This document shows, one piece after another, positions 53,352 through 60,707 of a DNA stretch of 64,000 nt. A program made the position numbers and the translations under genes. The notes below the pieces were generated by a model. That model was given only the letters and a program-made list of their open reading frames with translations, was not told the origin of the DNA and made no database searches. This DNA comes from Novosphingobium sp. SG751A (GTDB lineage: Bacteria > Pseudomonadota > Alphaproteobacteria > Sphingomonadales > Sphingomonadaceae), in assembly GCF_013149295.1 (NCBI RefSeq), contig NZ_JABGCB010000006.1:124001-188000 (forward strand), written 5' to 3'. Positions within the stretch are counted from its first letter, which is position 1; each line of letters begins with the position of its first letter.

Positions 53352-53365
53352 CAGGGTGATGACAG
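53348..53365 (-). promoter_or_regulatory. Direct-repeat response-regulator box 2
   Basis: Read on the minus strand, CTGTCAT-CACC-CTGTCAC repeats box 1 with one change and the same 4-base spacer. It spans the stop codon of the histidine kinase gene and ends 27 bp before the symporter start codon. Confidence 0.62.
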
Positions 53366-53392
53366 GCTGGCTGTTTCACACCATCCCTTCCC

Positions 53393-54667
53393 ATGGCCAC
53401 ACTCAACCCATCCTCGCCCCAATCTTCCCCGCCCCAATCGCCTTTGCGCTGGTCGCGGCCTTTGCCGCATTGGCCCTTGCTGGCCGGGCTGGTGATCGGC
53501 ACGCTGGCGGGGGCGCTGGTGCATGTGGTGCCGGTGGACCGGGCGGTGCTGGATTTCGTGCTGGTCAATCTTGCCCGCCCGATTGAACAATTGTTTCTTC
53601 AGGTGCTCTTCCTGCTGATCCTGCCCATGGTGTTTTCCGCGATTGTCACGGGCCTTGCGCGGCTGCGCGGGCGAGCCATGGTGCGCGATCTGCTGCTGCG
53701 CCTGTTTGCCGCGATGGTGGGCATGACGGTGGTTTCGGCGGTGATCGGCATGGCGATGGCCAATCTGTTCCGCCCCGGCGAAGGCATGGCCATCGACCTG
53801 CACCAGAACCCCGGCGCGGGCGCGCGGGCGGGAGGGGAGGGCAGCCTGCTCGACCTGTTGCTGGCGCGGCCGATGATGGCGCTGGTGGTGATGTCGGTGC
53901 TGGTCGGCTTTGCCATCAGCCGCAGCCGAAACCGTAACATCCGCCATCTGGTTATGACCACCGAGGGCCTGTTCGAGGTGGGCATGTCGATTGTCACGCT
54001 GGTGGCGCGCTTTGCGCCTGTGGCGGTGCTGTGCGTGATGTTCGATATGACGGCGGTGTTCGGCTGGACGCTGCTGGTGCATCTTTCGGGCTATTTCAGC
54101 GTGGTGGTGGCTGCGCTCTGCCTGCATCTGCTGGTGGTTTCGGTGGGGCTGGCGTGGATGGGGGGCGATATCAGCCCGGCCCGGTTTCTGCGCTCGCTGC
54201 GCTCGGTGATGGTGATCGCCTTTACCACCTCATCGTCCTTTTCCACGCTGCCCGCCGCGCTCCATGCCGCTGAGCAGGATCTCGGCCTGCCCGCGCGGGT
54301 GGCGCGGCCCACGCTGGGGCTGGGATGCGTGGCCAATCAGGGCGGCACGATCATCTATACCACGGTGACGGTGATCTTTCTGGCCCAATGTTTCGGGATG
54401 GAATTGAGCGTCTGGCAGCAGTTCATGGTGTTTGGCCTGTCGATTCTGGCGGGGCTGGGCACGATGGGCGTGCCCGCGGGCAGCCTGCCGCTGACCACGA
54501 TGCTGCTGGCGCTGCTGCATGTGCCCAATGAGGGGATCGGCCTTATTATCGGCATCGACCGATTGATGGACATGTGCCGCACGGTGCCCAATGTGGTGGG
54601 CGATCTGGCCGTGGCGGCGGCGCTGCGCCACAGCGGCGAGGAGGGGGGCGTAAGTTCTGCCTTGTGA
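53393..54667 (+). CDS. Dicarboxylate/amino acid:cation symporter (DAACS family)
   Basis: The 424-residue membrane protein has the DAACS serine-rich hairpin (FTTSSSFSTLP), the second hairpin (GTMGVPAGSLP) and the substrate motif DRLMDMCRTVPNVVGD. It imports C4-dicarboxylates or acidic or neutral amino acids with cations. The usual NMDGT motif of helix 7 reads NQGGT here, so cation coupling may differ. It lies 41 bp after the kinase gene behind a regulator box and is the likely target of the two-component system. Confidence 0.88.
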   Translation: MATLNPSSPQSSPPQSPLRWSRPLPHWPLLAGLVIGTLAGALVHVVPVDRAVLDFVLVNLARPIEQLFLQVLFLLILPMVFSAIVTGLARLRGRAMVRDLLLRLFAAMVGMTVVSAVIGMAMANLFRPGEGMAIDLHQNPGAGARAGGEGSLLDLLLARPMMALVVMSVLVGFAISRSRNRNIRHLVMTTEGLFEVGMSIVTLVARFAPVAVLCVMFDMTAVFGWTLLVHLSGYFSVVVAALCLHLLVVSVGLAWMGGDISPARFLRSLRSVMVIAFTTSSSFSTLPAALHAAEQDLGLPARVARPTLGLGCVANQGGTIIYTTVTVIFLAQCFGMELSVWQQFMVFGLSILAGLGTMGVPAGSLPLTTMLLALLHVPNEGIGLIIGIDRLMDMCRTVPNVVGDLAVAAALRHSGEEGGVSSAL

Positions 54668-54693
54668 AATGCTCGCGCTTGTGGAAACGCGGG

Positions 54694-54719
54694 GCAGGTT
54701 TTGCATGCAGGTTTTGCAT
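54694..54719 (+). repeat. Perfect tandem 13-bp repeat upstream of the oxidoreductase gene
   Basis: GCAGGTTTTGCAT occurs twice head to tail with no gap, ending 15 bases before the ATG at 54735. It may be a regulator site or a chance duplication in the short gap after the symporter gene. Confidence 0.8.
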
Positions 54720-54734
54720 AAGGCGTGGAATAAT

Positions 54735-55829
54735 ATGGCGACGAATGACCGGCCCCGACTGGCCATGCTGGGCGGCGGGCCGGGGTCCTTTATCGGGGGC
54801 ATCCACCATTTGGGCGCGCGGATCGCCGGGATCGACCTTGTGGCGGGCGTGTTCAGCTCCGACCCCGAAAAATCGGCCCGCGCCGCGCAGGATTACGGCG
54901 TCGCGCCCGATCGCTGCTATGCCAGCGCGCCGGATATGTTCGCCGCCGAGGCCGCGCGCGAGGACGGCATAACCATGGTGGCCATCGCCACGCCCAACCA
55001 TCTGCATCTTCCCGCCGCGCTGATGGCGATCGAGGCAGGGGTGCATATTTTCTCGGACAAGCCAGCGACCGCTACGCTGGCGCAGGCGCTGACCCTGCGC
55101 GATGCGCTGGCGCGGGGGCGCAGCGCCTATGCGTTGAGTTTCACCTACAGCGCCTATCCGATGGTGCGTGAGGCGCGGGCGCGGATCGCGGAGGGCCAGA
55201 TCGGCACGGTGCGCAAGGTGCTGGTGAATTATGCGCAAGGCGTGATGGCGGGGCCATCGGCGGGCTGGCGCACCGATCCGGGCATGAGCGGGGCGGGCGG
55301 ATGCATCGCTGATCTTGGCACCCATGCTTTCCATCTGGCCGAATTCGCCACCGGGCAGCGGGTGGCCGAAGTGCTTGCCGATCTGGGCAGCCATGAGGGG
55401 CGCGTGCTGGACGATGACGATGCGGTGCTGCTGCGCTTTGCCGGGGGCGGGCGGGGCATGATCCACGCCTCGCAGATCGCCTTTGGCCAGCGCAATGCGA
55501 TCAGCCTGCAGGTCTATGGCGACAAGGGGGCACTGCATTGGGAATTTGAAACCGCCGATCAGTTGCGGCTGGTGCGCGCGGGCGAGGTGCGTTTGCTGGG
55601 CCCGGCCAGCGCGGATCTGCTGGTCCGTGTGCCGGGGATGCGGGGCATCGGCGAAGGGCTGATCGCGCCTTTCGCCACGCTCTATCGTGAATTTGCGGCG
55701 GCCTGTGGCGGCGCGGTGCAAGAGGCGTTGCCCGGCATTGCGGCCGGGGTGCGCAGCATGGCCTTTGTCGAAAGCGCGGTGGAAAGCAGCGCGCAGGGCG
55801 GGCACTGGCTGGCCATGAATGAACCATAG
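54735..55829 (+). CDS. Gfo/Idh/MocA family oxidoreductase
   Basis: The 364-residue protein has an N-terminal Rossmann fold (LAMLGGGPGSFIGGIHH), the SDKPATATLA variant of the EKP catalytic motif, and a C-terminal beta-sheet domain with GGCIADLGTHAFHLAEF. Such enzymes use NAD(P) to oxidise sugars, inositols or related polyols. The start at 54735 is chosen because upstream in-frame ATGs lie in the tandem repeat region. It is followed after 8 bp by a Dabb gene, so the two are co-transcribed. The substrate is unknown. Confidence 0.85.
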   Translation: MATNDRPRLAMLGGGPGSFIGGIHHLGARIAGIDLVAGVFSSDPEKSARAAQDYGVAPDRCYASAPDMFAAEAAREDGITMVAIATPNHLHLPAALMAIEAGVHIFSDKPATATLAQALTLRDALARGRSAYALSFTYSAYPMVREARARIAEGQIGTVRKVLVNYAQGVMAGPSAGWRTDPGMSGAGGCIADLGTHAFHLAEFATGQRVAEVLADLGSHEGRVLDDDDAVLLRFAGGGRGMIHASQIAFGQRNAISLQVYGDKGALHWEFETADQLRLVRAGEVRLLGPASADLLVRVPGMRGIGEGLIAPFATLYREFAAACGGAVQEALPGIAAGVRSMAFVESAVESSAQGGHWLAMNEP

Positions 55830-55837
55830 GAGGCAGC

Positions 55838-56137
55838 ATGTTTCACCACGTCTTTTTCTGGCTGGACAGGCCTGAGGATCGCGATGCGCTGATCGCGGGG
55901 CTGGAGAGCCTGCGCGCCATTCCGCAAATCCGGGCTCTGCACATCGGCATCCCCGCTGCGACCGAGCAGCGCGATGTGGTCGAGGGCGGTTTCACCGTGT
56001 CCGAACTGATGCAGTTCGACAGTCTGGCCGATCAGAAAGCCTATCAGGACCACCCGCTCCACTTGCGCTTTGTCGAGCAATGCGGGCATTTGTGGTCGCG
56101 CGTGGTGGTCTATGATGTGGAAACCGTTTCGCCCTGA
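55838..56137 (+). CDS. Dabb family protein (stress-responsive alpha/beta barrel)
   Basis: The 99-residue protein fits the ferredoxin-like Dabb fold: MFHHVFFWLDRPE at the start, then DRDALIAGLESLRAIPQI, HIGIP and YQDHPLHLRFVE. Small dimeric Dabb proteins are of mostly unknown function; some act as cyclases. AGGAGG precedes the ATG. It follows the oxidoreductase gene and its last 28 bp overlap the convergent sigma-54 activator gene. Confidence 0.85.
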   Translation: MFHHVFFWLDRPEDRDALIAGLESLRAIPQIRALHIGIPAATEQRDVVEGGFTVSELMQFDSLADQKAYQDHPLHLRFVEQCGHLWSRVVVYDVETVSP

Positions 56138-57720
56138 TATTGCTCCAGCCGGTAATAGAGCTGGGCGCGGGTGATGCCCAGCAGGCGGGCGGCGCGGGCC
56201 TTGTTGCCCCCGCTGCGCGCCAGCGCCTCCTCGATCATCCGCCTCTCGCTGCGCCCCAGATCGAGGTCGTCCCCGCCTGAGGTCTTTTGCCCGTTTTCCA
56301 CTCGCCCTCCGGCGCGGACACGGAAGGGCAGGGGGCCAAGCGCCTCGCCCCCGCCAAAGATATGGTGCAGGCGCAAGGGTTCTCCATCACGCGCCATGAT
56401 GACGCCGCGTTCGATGACATTTTCCAGCTCGCGAATATTGCCCGGCCAGCCATAGCCCAGCATGGCCGCCACCGCATCGCCTTCAAACCCGGTGACCGCC
56501 TTGCCATAGCGGGTGCTGTAGCGGTCGAGGAAATATTCCATCAGCAGGGGCAGATCGGCCCGCCTTTCGCGCAAGGGCGGTATGCGGATGGGAAAGACGT
56601 TGAGGCGGTAGAACAGGTCGGCGCGAAAGGTGCCCGCCTCGACCGCGGCGCGCAGATCGACATTGGTGGCCGCCACCAGCCGCACATCGGCCCGATGCAT
56701 CCGCACCCCGCCCACGCGCTCAAACTCGCCCTCCTGGATTGCGCGCAGCAGCTTGCCCTGCGCGGCCAGCGAGAGCGTGGCTATTTCGTCCAGGAAGAGC
56801 GTGCCGCCCTCGGCCCGTTCAAACCGGCCCGCGCGGGCGGCATGGGCGCCGGTAAAGGCCCCCTTTTCCACCCCGAACAATTCGGCCTCCAGCAGGCTTT
56901 CCGGGATCGCCGCGCAATTGACCGCGACAAAGGGCTTGTCCGCTCGCCGCCCCATGGCGTGCAGGTTGCGCGCGAAAATCTCCTTGCCCACTCCGCTTTC
57001 GCCAAGGAACAGCACCACCGCATCGGTATCGGCCACATGATGCAGCATGTCGAAGGCCACGTTGAACCCCGCCGAGGCCCCCACGATCCGCTGCTCGCCG
57101 CCGCCCTGCGCAGATGTCCGGGCGATCTGGTTGAGCGCCTCGCCGCGCATGAAGCGCAGGTCCTCCTCGCCCTCTTCCCATTCCTCGGCGGGCAGGCCCC
57201 GGACGCGGCAATGGGGGTGGCCCATGGCGATGCATTCCACCTCGCGGAACAGGATCGGGCGGCCAAGGAACACGCTGGCATAGCCGCTGGCGTAACCGGC
57301 CAGCGACCAGCCCGCAGGATAGGCCCCGCGCCCGGCGGTTTCCAGATGCGCCCCGCATTCCGACGAGCCGTGCCAGAGATATTCGGCGGAAAACTCGCCC
57401 CGCTCGACATCGAATTCGACATGCAGGGCTTCGGAACGGACCATGCCTTCGAGCATATGGAGTTCGGGGCCGACCGCGAACATGTCGGCAATCGTGGCAT
57501 GGGGGCGCAGACGGGCCGCGCTCTCGGCGTCCAGCGCGCCCGAGTGATAGCCCTGCCGGGTAAAGATCGCGCGGGCCTGTTCCAGCCCCAGCGCGTCGAT
57601 CACCTCGCGCCGCAGCAGCGCGAAGGCGCGGGCGTGGAGCAGCATCATCCGCTTGCCCGCCAGCCAGATGTGCCCCTGCGCGGGGTCGAAATGGAGATGG
57701 GAGAAGAGATCCTGAGGCAT
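56110..57720 (-). CDS. Sigma-54-dependent activator, XylR/DmpR family
   Basis: The 536-residue protein has an XylR_N aromatic-sensing domain (about 5-110) and a V4R domain with the metal-type cysteines Cys163 and Cys171 (ECIAMGHPHCR). The AAA+ domain has Walker A GESGVGKE at 240-247, the sigma-54 contact loop GAFTGA at 287-292 and GTLFLDE at 306-312. A Fis-type helix-turn-helix ends the protein (NKARAARLLGITRAQLYYRL). It should sense a phenolic inducer and activate the divergent cluster from the -24/-12 promoter at 57875. Confidence 0.95.
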   Translation of the reverse strand: MPQDLFSHLHFDPAQGHIWLAGKRMMLLHARAFALLRREVIDALGLEQARAIFTRQGYHSGALDAESAARLRPHATIADMFAVGPELHMLEGMVRSEALHVEFDVERGEFSAEYLWHGSSECGAHLETAGRGAYPAGWSLAGYASGYASVFLGRPILFREVECIAMGHPHCRVRGLPAEEWEEGEEDLRFMRGEALNQIARTSAQGGGEQRIVGASAGFNVAFDMLHHVADTDAVVLFLGESGVGKEIFARNLHAMGRRADKPFVAVNCAAIPESLLEAELFGVEKGAFTGAHAARAGRFERAEGGTLFLDEIATLSLAAQGKLLRAIQEGEFERVGGVRMHRADVRLVAATNVDLRAAVEAGTFRADLFYRLNVFPIRIPPLRERRADLPLLMEYFLDRYSTRYGKAVTGFEGDAVAAMLGYGWPGNIRELENVIERGVIMARDGEPLRLHHIFGGGEALGPLPFRVRAGGRVENGQKTSGGDDLDLGRSERRMIEEALARSGGNKARAARLLGITRAQLYYRLEQYQGETVSTS

Positions 57721-57814
57721 GGTAAAAGTGTAGAATATTCTTCATGCCTCGGCAAGATTATGTCTGAAATTCGACGTATCAATCGCGCTCATAGTCTAGG
57801 TGAGGGCGATAGGA

Positions 57815-57832
57815 TCATAAATTAATTCATGA
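57815..57832. promoter_or_regulatory. Putative upstream activating sequence for the XylR-type regulator
   Basis: TCATAAATTAATTCATGA is an 18-bp palindrome with one symmetric mismatch pair. It lies about 77 bp upstream of the predicted transcription start of the phenol cluster. A smaller palindrome AGAATATTCT at 57732-57741 is a second candidate. Confidence 0.4.
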
Positions 57833-57838
57833 AAAACA

Positions 57839-57857
57839 GATAAATATAAAATTTATC
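57839..57857. promoter_or_regulatory. A/T-rich inverted repeat between activator site and promoter
   Basis: GATAAAT pairs with ATTTATC across five bases. It is A/T-rich and lies between the candidate activator site and the -24 box, where DNA bending or IHF binding often occurs at sigma-54 promoters. No good IHF consensus was seen. Confidence 0.3.
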
Positions 57858-57874
57858 GCTTCCTCCGCCCCGCT

Positions 57875-57890
57875 TGGCACAGGCTTTGCG
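57875..57890 (+). promoter_or_regulatory. Sigma-54 (-24/-12) promoter of the phenol cluster
   Basis: TGGCAC-AGGCT-TTGC matches the sigma-54 consensus, with the invariant GG and GC twelve bases apart. Transcription should begin near 57901, about 123 bases before the first gene. The divergent XylR/DmpR-type activator is its natural partner. The other 303 bp of the gap (57721-58023) hold only the palindromes listed. Confidence 0.85.
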
Positions 57891-58023
57891 ACGATCCGGT
57901 CAGGCCGCGCCACAGCGGCCACGACAAGGGGAGAGGATCATCATGCCAGAGCATCGCGCACCCCCTTGTTGCACCCGTTGTCGCATTCGGCCCCCAAGGC
58001 TGCATCAAGGAGACATCCCACCT

Positions 58024-58356
58024 ATGGACCCTGCCTTTTCCCACCTGACGCGGCGGACCTTCCTGTCCGCCAGCGCGTTGGCGACGCTGGCCACCGCCGT
58101 TCCGGCCGCTGCCGCCGGATGGGCCCGCATCGCCCCGGTCGCGATTGCCAGCCATGTCGGGGCGCTGCCCGCAGGCTGGAGCGGGCAGACGGTCCTGCTC
58201 AAGGGCTCCTATCTGGCCCGCCTGTCGCAGATCCGCGCGGCCATCGCCCACCATGGTTCGGCCCATCTGACGCCCTTCCTCGACGCCGATGATGCGGTGC
58301 TGCTCGACATTGCCCGCCACGATGCCGTGGGCGCCCCTCTTTCCGGACAGGAGTGA
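58024..58356 (+). CDS. Small Tat-exported protein of unknown function in the alkylphenol cluster
   Basis: The 110-residue protein starts with a Tat signal (TRRTFLSASALATLATAVPAAAA, residues 9-31). The mature part is about 80 residues with no cysteines or known motif. It is first behind the sigma-54 promoter and directly before the cytochrome c gene. The pch operon of Pseudomonas also has a small unknown ORF (pchX) beside its cytochrome and flavoprotein genes, and this may play a similar part. AAGGAGA lies ten bases upstream of ATG 58024. An in-frame ATG at 57943 also has a good ribosome-binding site but would put 27 residues before the Tat motif. Confidence 0.7.
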   Translation: MDPAFSHLTRRTFLSASALATLATAVPAAAAGWARIAPVAIASHVGALPAGWSGQTVLLKGSYLARLSQIRAAIAHHGSAHLTPFLDADDAVLLDIARHDAVGAPLSGQE

Positions 58357-58362
58357 CCGGCC

Positions 58363-58695
58363 ATGAAATTTCGTCCTATTGCCCTTGCCGCCATGCTGAC
58401 GCTGGGCTCCGCCTCTTCGGCCTTTGCCTCGCCTACGGGCGTGTGGCGCGGTCCGAATGAAGCCTGGGAAAAGGTCTGTTCGCGCTGCCACCTTTCGGGA
58501 GTCGGCCCGGAATTGCGCGGGCGTCAATTGCCGCCTGAATATATCAAGCAGGTCGTGCGCCACGGCTTTCTGGCCATGCCCGCCTTTCCCCATGGCGCGA
58601 TTGATGATGCCACACTCGATGGGGTGGCGCTCTACGTCTCCAAATCGCGGCTGAATGCGCCTGTCAAAACTGCTGCGCCCGCCAAGAAATCCTGA
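58363..58695 (+). CDS. Cytochrome c subunit of a 4-cresol dehydrogenase-like flavocytochrome
   Basis: The 110-residue protein has a signal peptide (cleavage near AFA), one haem c site (CSRCH) and a likely Met ligand in FLAMPAFPHG. Its mature size and place next to the flavoprotein gene match the PchC-type cytochrome subunit that takes electrons from FAD. It ends in a Lys/Ala-rich tail. It lies 6 bp after the Tat protein gene and 20 bp before the flavoprotein gene. Confidence 0.85.
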   Translation: MKFRPIALAAMLTLGSASSAFASPTGVWRGPNEAWEKVCSRCHLSGVGPELRGRQLPPEYIKQVVRHGFLAMPAFPHGAIDDATLDGVALYVSKSRLNAPVKTAAPAKKS

Positions 58696-58715
58696 AAATT
58701 CCGGGAGAAACCGAT

Positions 58716-60287
58716 ATGACCACGCAAAAAGCCGTTCCCGTTCCTGCGGCCCCCACCATTCTGCCCCCCGGCGTCAGCGCAAGTGATTTCGCCGGGGCGA
58801 TCCGCGAATTCATCGAGATTCTGGGCGCTGAAAACGTGCTGACCGATGCCGACCATCTGGCCCCCTATACCAAGGTGATGGTGGCCGAGAGCGAGGACCT
58901 GCATCGCCCCGCCGCCGTCATCATGGCGCGCACTGTCGAGCAGGTGCAAAAGATCATGGCCGTGTGCAACCGCGTGCGCGTGCCGATCTGGCCGATCTCG
59001 ACCGGGCGCAACTTTGGCTATGGTTCGGCCGCGCCCCAAAGTGCGGGTCAGGTCATCCTCGACCTGCGCCATATGAACCGCATCATCGAGGTCGATCCGG
59101 TGATGTGCACCGCGCTGGTCGAACCGGGCGTGACCTATCAGCAGCTCAAGGACTATCTGGTCGAGAACAACATCCCGCTCTGGTTGTCCTGCCCGGCGCC
59201 TTCGGCAATTGCCGGGCCTTTGGGCAATACGGTCGATCGCGGCGTCGGCTACACCCCCTATGGCGAGCATTTCATGATGCAATGCGGGATGGAGGTCGTG
59301 CTGGCCGATGGGCAAGTGCTGCGCACCGGCATGGGCGGCGTTGAAAACACCAACGCCTGGCAAGTCTTCAAATGGGGCTATGGGCCTTATCTCGACGGCA
59401 TCTTCACCCAGTCGAATTATGGCGTCGTCACCAAGATGGGCATGTGGCTGATGCCGCAGCCGCCGGTCTACAAGCCCTTCTCGATCCGCTATGACAAGGA
59501 TGAGGACATCCATGACATTGTGGAAACGCTGCGCCCGCTGCGTATCGCAGGCGTGATCCCCAATGCGATGGTTTTCGCCAATGTGATGTGGGAAGCGGCC
59601 GCCATCATGCCGCGCAGCAAATATTATCAGGGCACCGGCACCACGCCCGACCATGTGCTGGAGGAAATCAAGGCCAAGGAAGGCATCGGCGCCTGGAACG
59701 TCTATGCCGCGCTCTATGGCACCAAGGAGCAGGTCGAGGTCAACTGGAACATCATCACCGGCGCGATCAAGGCCAGCGGCAAGGGCCGGATCATCACCGA
59801 GGAGGAAGCGGGTGAGACTGAGCCCTTCAAGTATCGCGCCAAGCTGATGCGCGGCGACATGACGCTTCAGGAGTTTGGCCTCTATCGCTGGCGCGGCGGC
59901 GGCGGTTCGATGTGGTTTGCCCCCGTGACCGTGGCCAAGGGTTCGGAAACCAGGGACCAGACCGAGCTGGCCAAGAAGATCCTGGGCGAATTCGGGCTGG
60001 ATTATGTGGCCGAATATATCGTGGGCATGCGCGACATGCACCACATCATCGACGTGTTGTTCGACCGTTCCAACCCCGAGGAAATGGAGCGCGCCCACGC
60101 CTGTTTCGCCAAGCTGCTGAGCGAATTCGGCAAGCGCGGCTATGCGGTCTATCGCGTCAACACCGCCTTTATGGACCAGACTGCTGATCTCTACGGCCCG
60201 GTCAAGCGCCATGTTGACCGCGCTCTGAAACGCGCTCTGGACCCCAATGGCATTATCGCGCCGGGCAAATCGGGCATCCGTATCTGA
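58716..60287 (+). CDS. 4-cresol dehydrogenase-like FAD flavoprotein (VAO/PCMH family)
   Basis: The 523-residue protein matches PchF-type 4-alkylphenol dehydrogenases along its length: the FAD motif PISTGRNFGYG, VDRGVGYTPYGEH, MRDMHHIIDVLFDR and the end DPNGIIAPGKSGI. Tyr390 in GLYRWRGGGGSMW lines up by spacing with Tyr384, the covalent FAD attachment site of 4-cresol dehydrogenase. The position of the His used by vanillyl-alcohol oxidase is Ser398 here. It should oxidise the para side chain of 4-alkylphenols (cresol, eugenol or vanillyl type) through a quinone methide and pass electrons to the cytochrome. GGGAGA precedes the ATG. Confidence 0.9.
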   Translation: MTTQKAVPVPAAPTILPPGVSASDFAGAIREFIEILGAENVLTDADHLAPYTKVMVAESEDLHRPAAVIMARTVEQVQKIMAVCNRVRVPIWPISTGRNFGYGSAAPQSAGQVILDLRHMNRIIEVDPVMCTALVEPGVTYQQLKDYLVENNIPLWLSCPAPSAIAGPLGNTVDRGVGYTPYGEHFMMQCGMEVVLADGQVLRTGMGGVENTNAWQVFKWGYGPYLDGIFTQSNYGVVTKMGMWLMPQPPVYKPFSIRYDKDEDIHDIVETLRPLRIAGVIPNAMVFANVMWEAAAIMPRSKYYQGTGTTPDHVLEEIKAKEGIGAWNVYAALYGTKEQVEVNWNIITGAIKASGKGRIITEEEAGETEPFKYRAKLMRGDMTLQEFGLYRWRGGGGSMWFAPVTVAKGSETRDQTELAKKILGEFGLDYVAEYIVGMRDMHHIIDVLFDRSNPEEMERAHACFAKLLSEFGKRGYAVYRVNTAFMDQTADLYGPVKRHVDRALKRALDPNGIIAPGKSGIRI

Positions 60288-60314
60288 GGCTTATCGCCTC
60301 AAAAGGATAATTGC

Positions 60315-60707
60315 ATGACACACCAGATTTTCCGGGCCGCCTTCGCGGCGGCCCTGCTTTTTGGCGCGCCTGTGCTGGGTGCAAATTCGGCGCAGGCTGG
60401 GGGCGACCCGGCGCGTGGAAAAGCGGCGTTTCAGGCCCAATGCGCGATCTGTCACACCACGGTTCCGGGCAAGACGCTGGTCGGCCCCAGCCTTGCGGGC
60501 GTGGCGGGGCGCGTCGCGGGCAAGGGGGCGGGCTTTGCCTATTCCCCCGCGCTGGCCAAGGCCGGGTTCAAATGGGACGCGGCTCATCTCGACCAGTGGC
60601 TGACCGCGCCCGCCAAATTGGTGCCGGGCAACAAGATGCCCTATGCGGGCATGGCCAATCCGGCCCAGCGCGCCGATGTGGTCGCCTATCTGGGCACGCT
60701 GAAATGA
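60315..60707 (+). CDS. Soluble class I cytochrome c
   Basis: The 130-residue protein has a signal peptide (cleavage near AQA), a haem c site CAICH and a Met ligand region NKMPYAGM. It fits mitochondrial-type c2/c550 cytochromes. It probably carries electrons from the dehydrogenase to the respiratory chain. The next gene starts within its stop codon (ATGA overlap). Confidence 0.9.
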   Translation: MTHQIFRAAFAAALLFGAPVLGANSAQAGGDPARGKAAFQAQCAICHTTVPGKTLVGPSLAGVAGRVAGKGAGFAYSPALAKAGFKWDAAHLDQWLTAPAKLVPGNKMPYAGMANPAQRADVVAYLGTLK

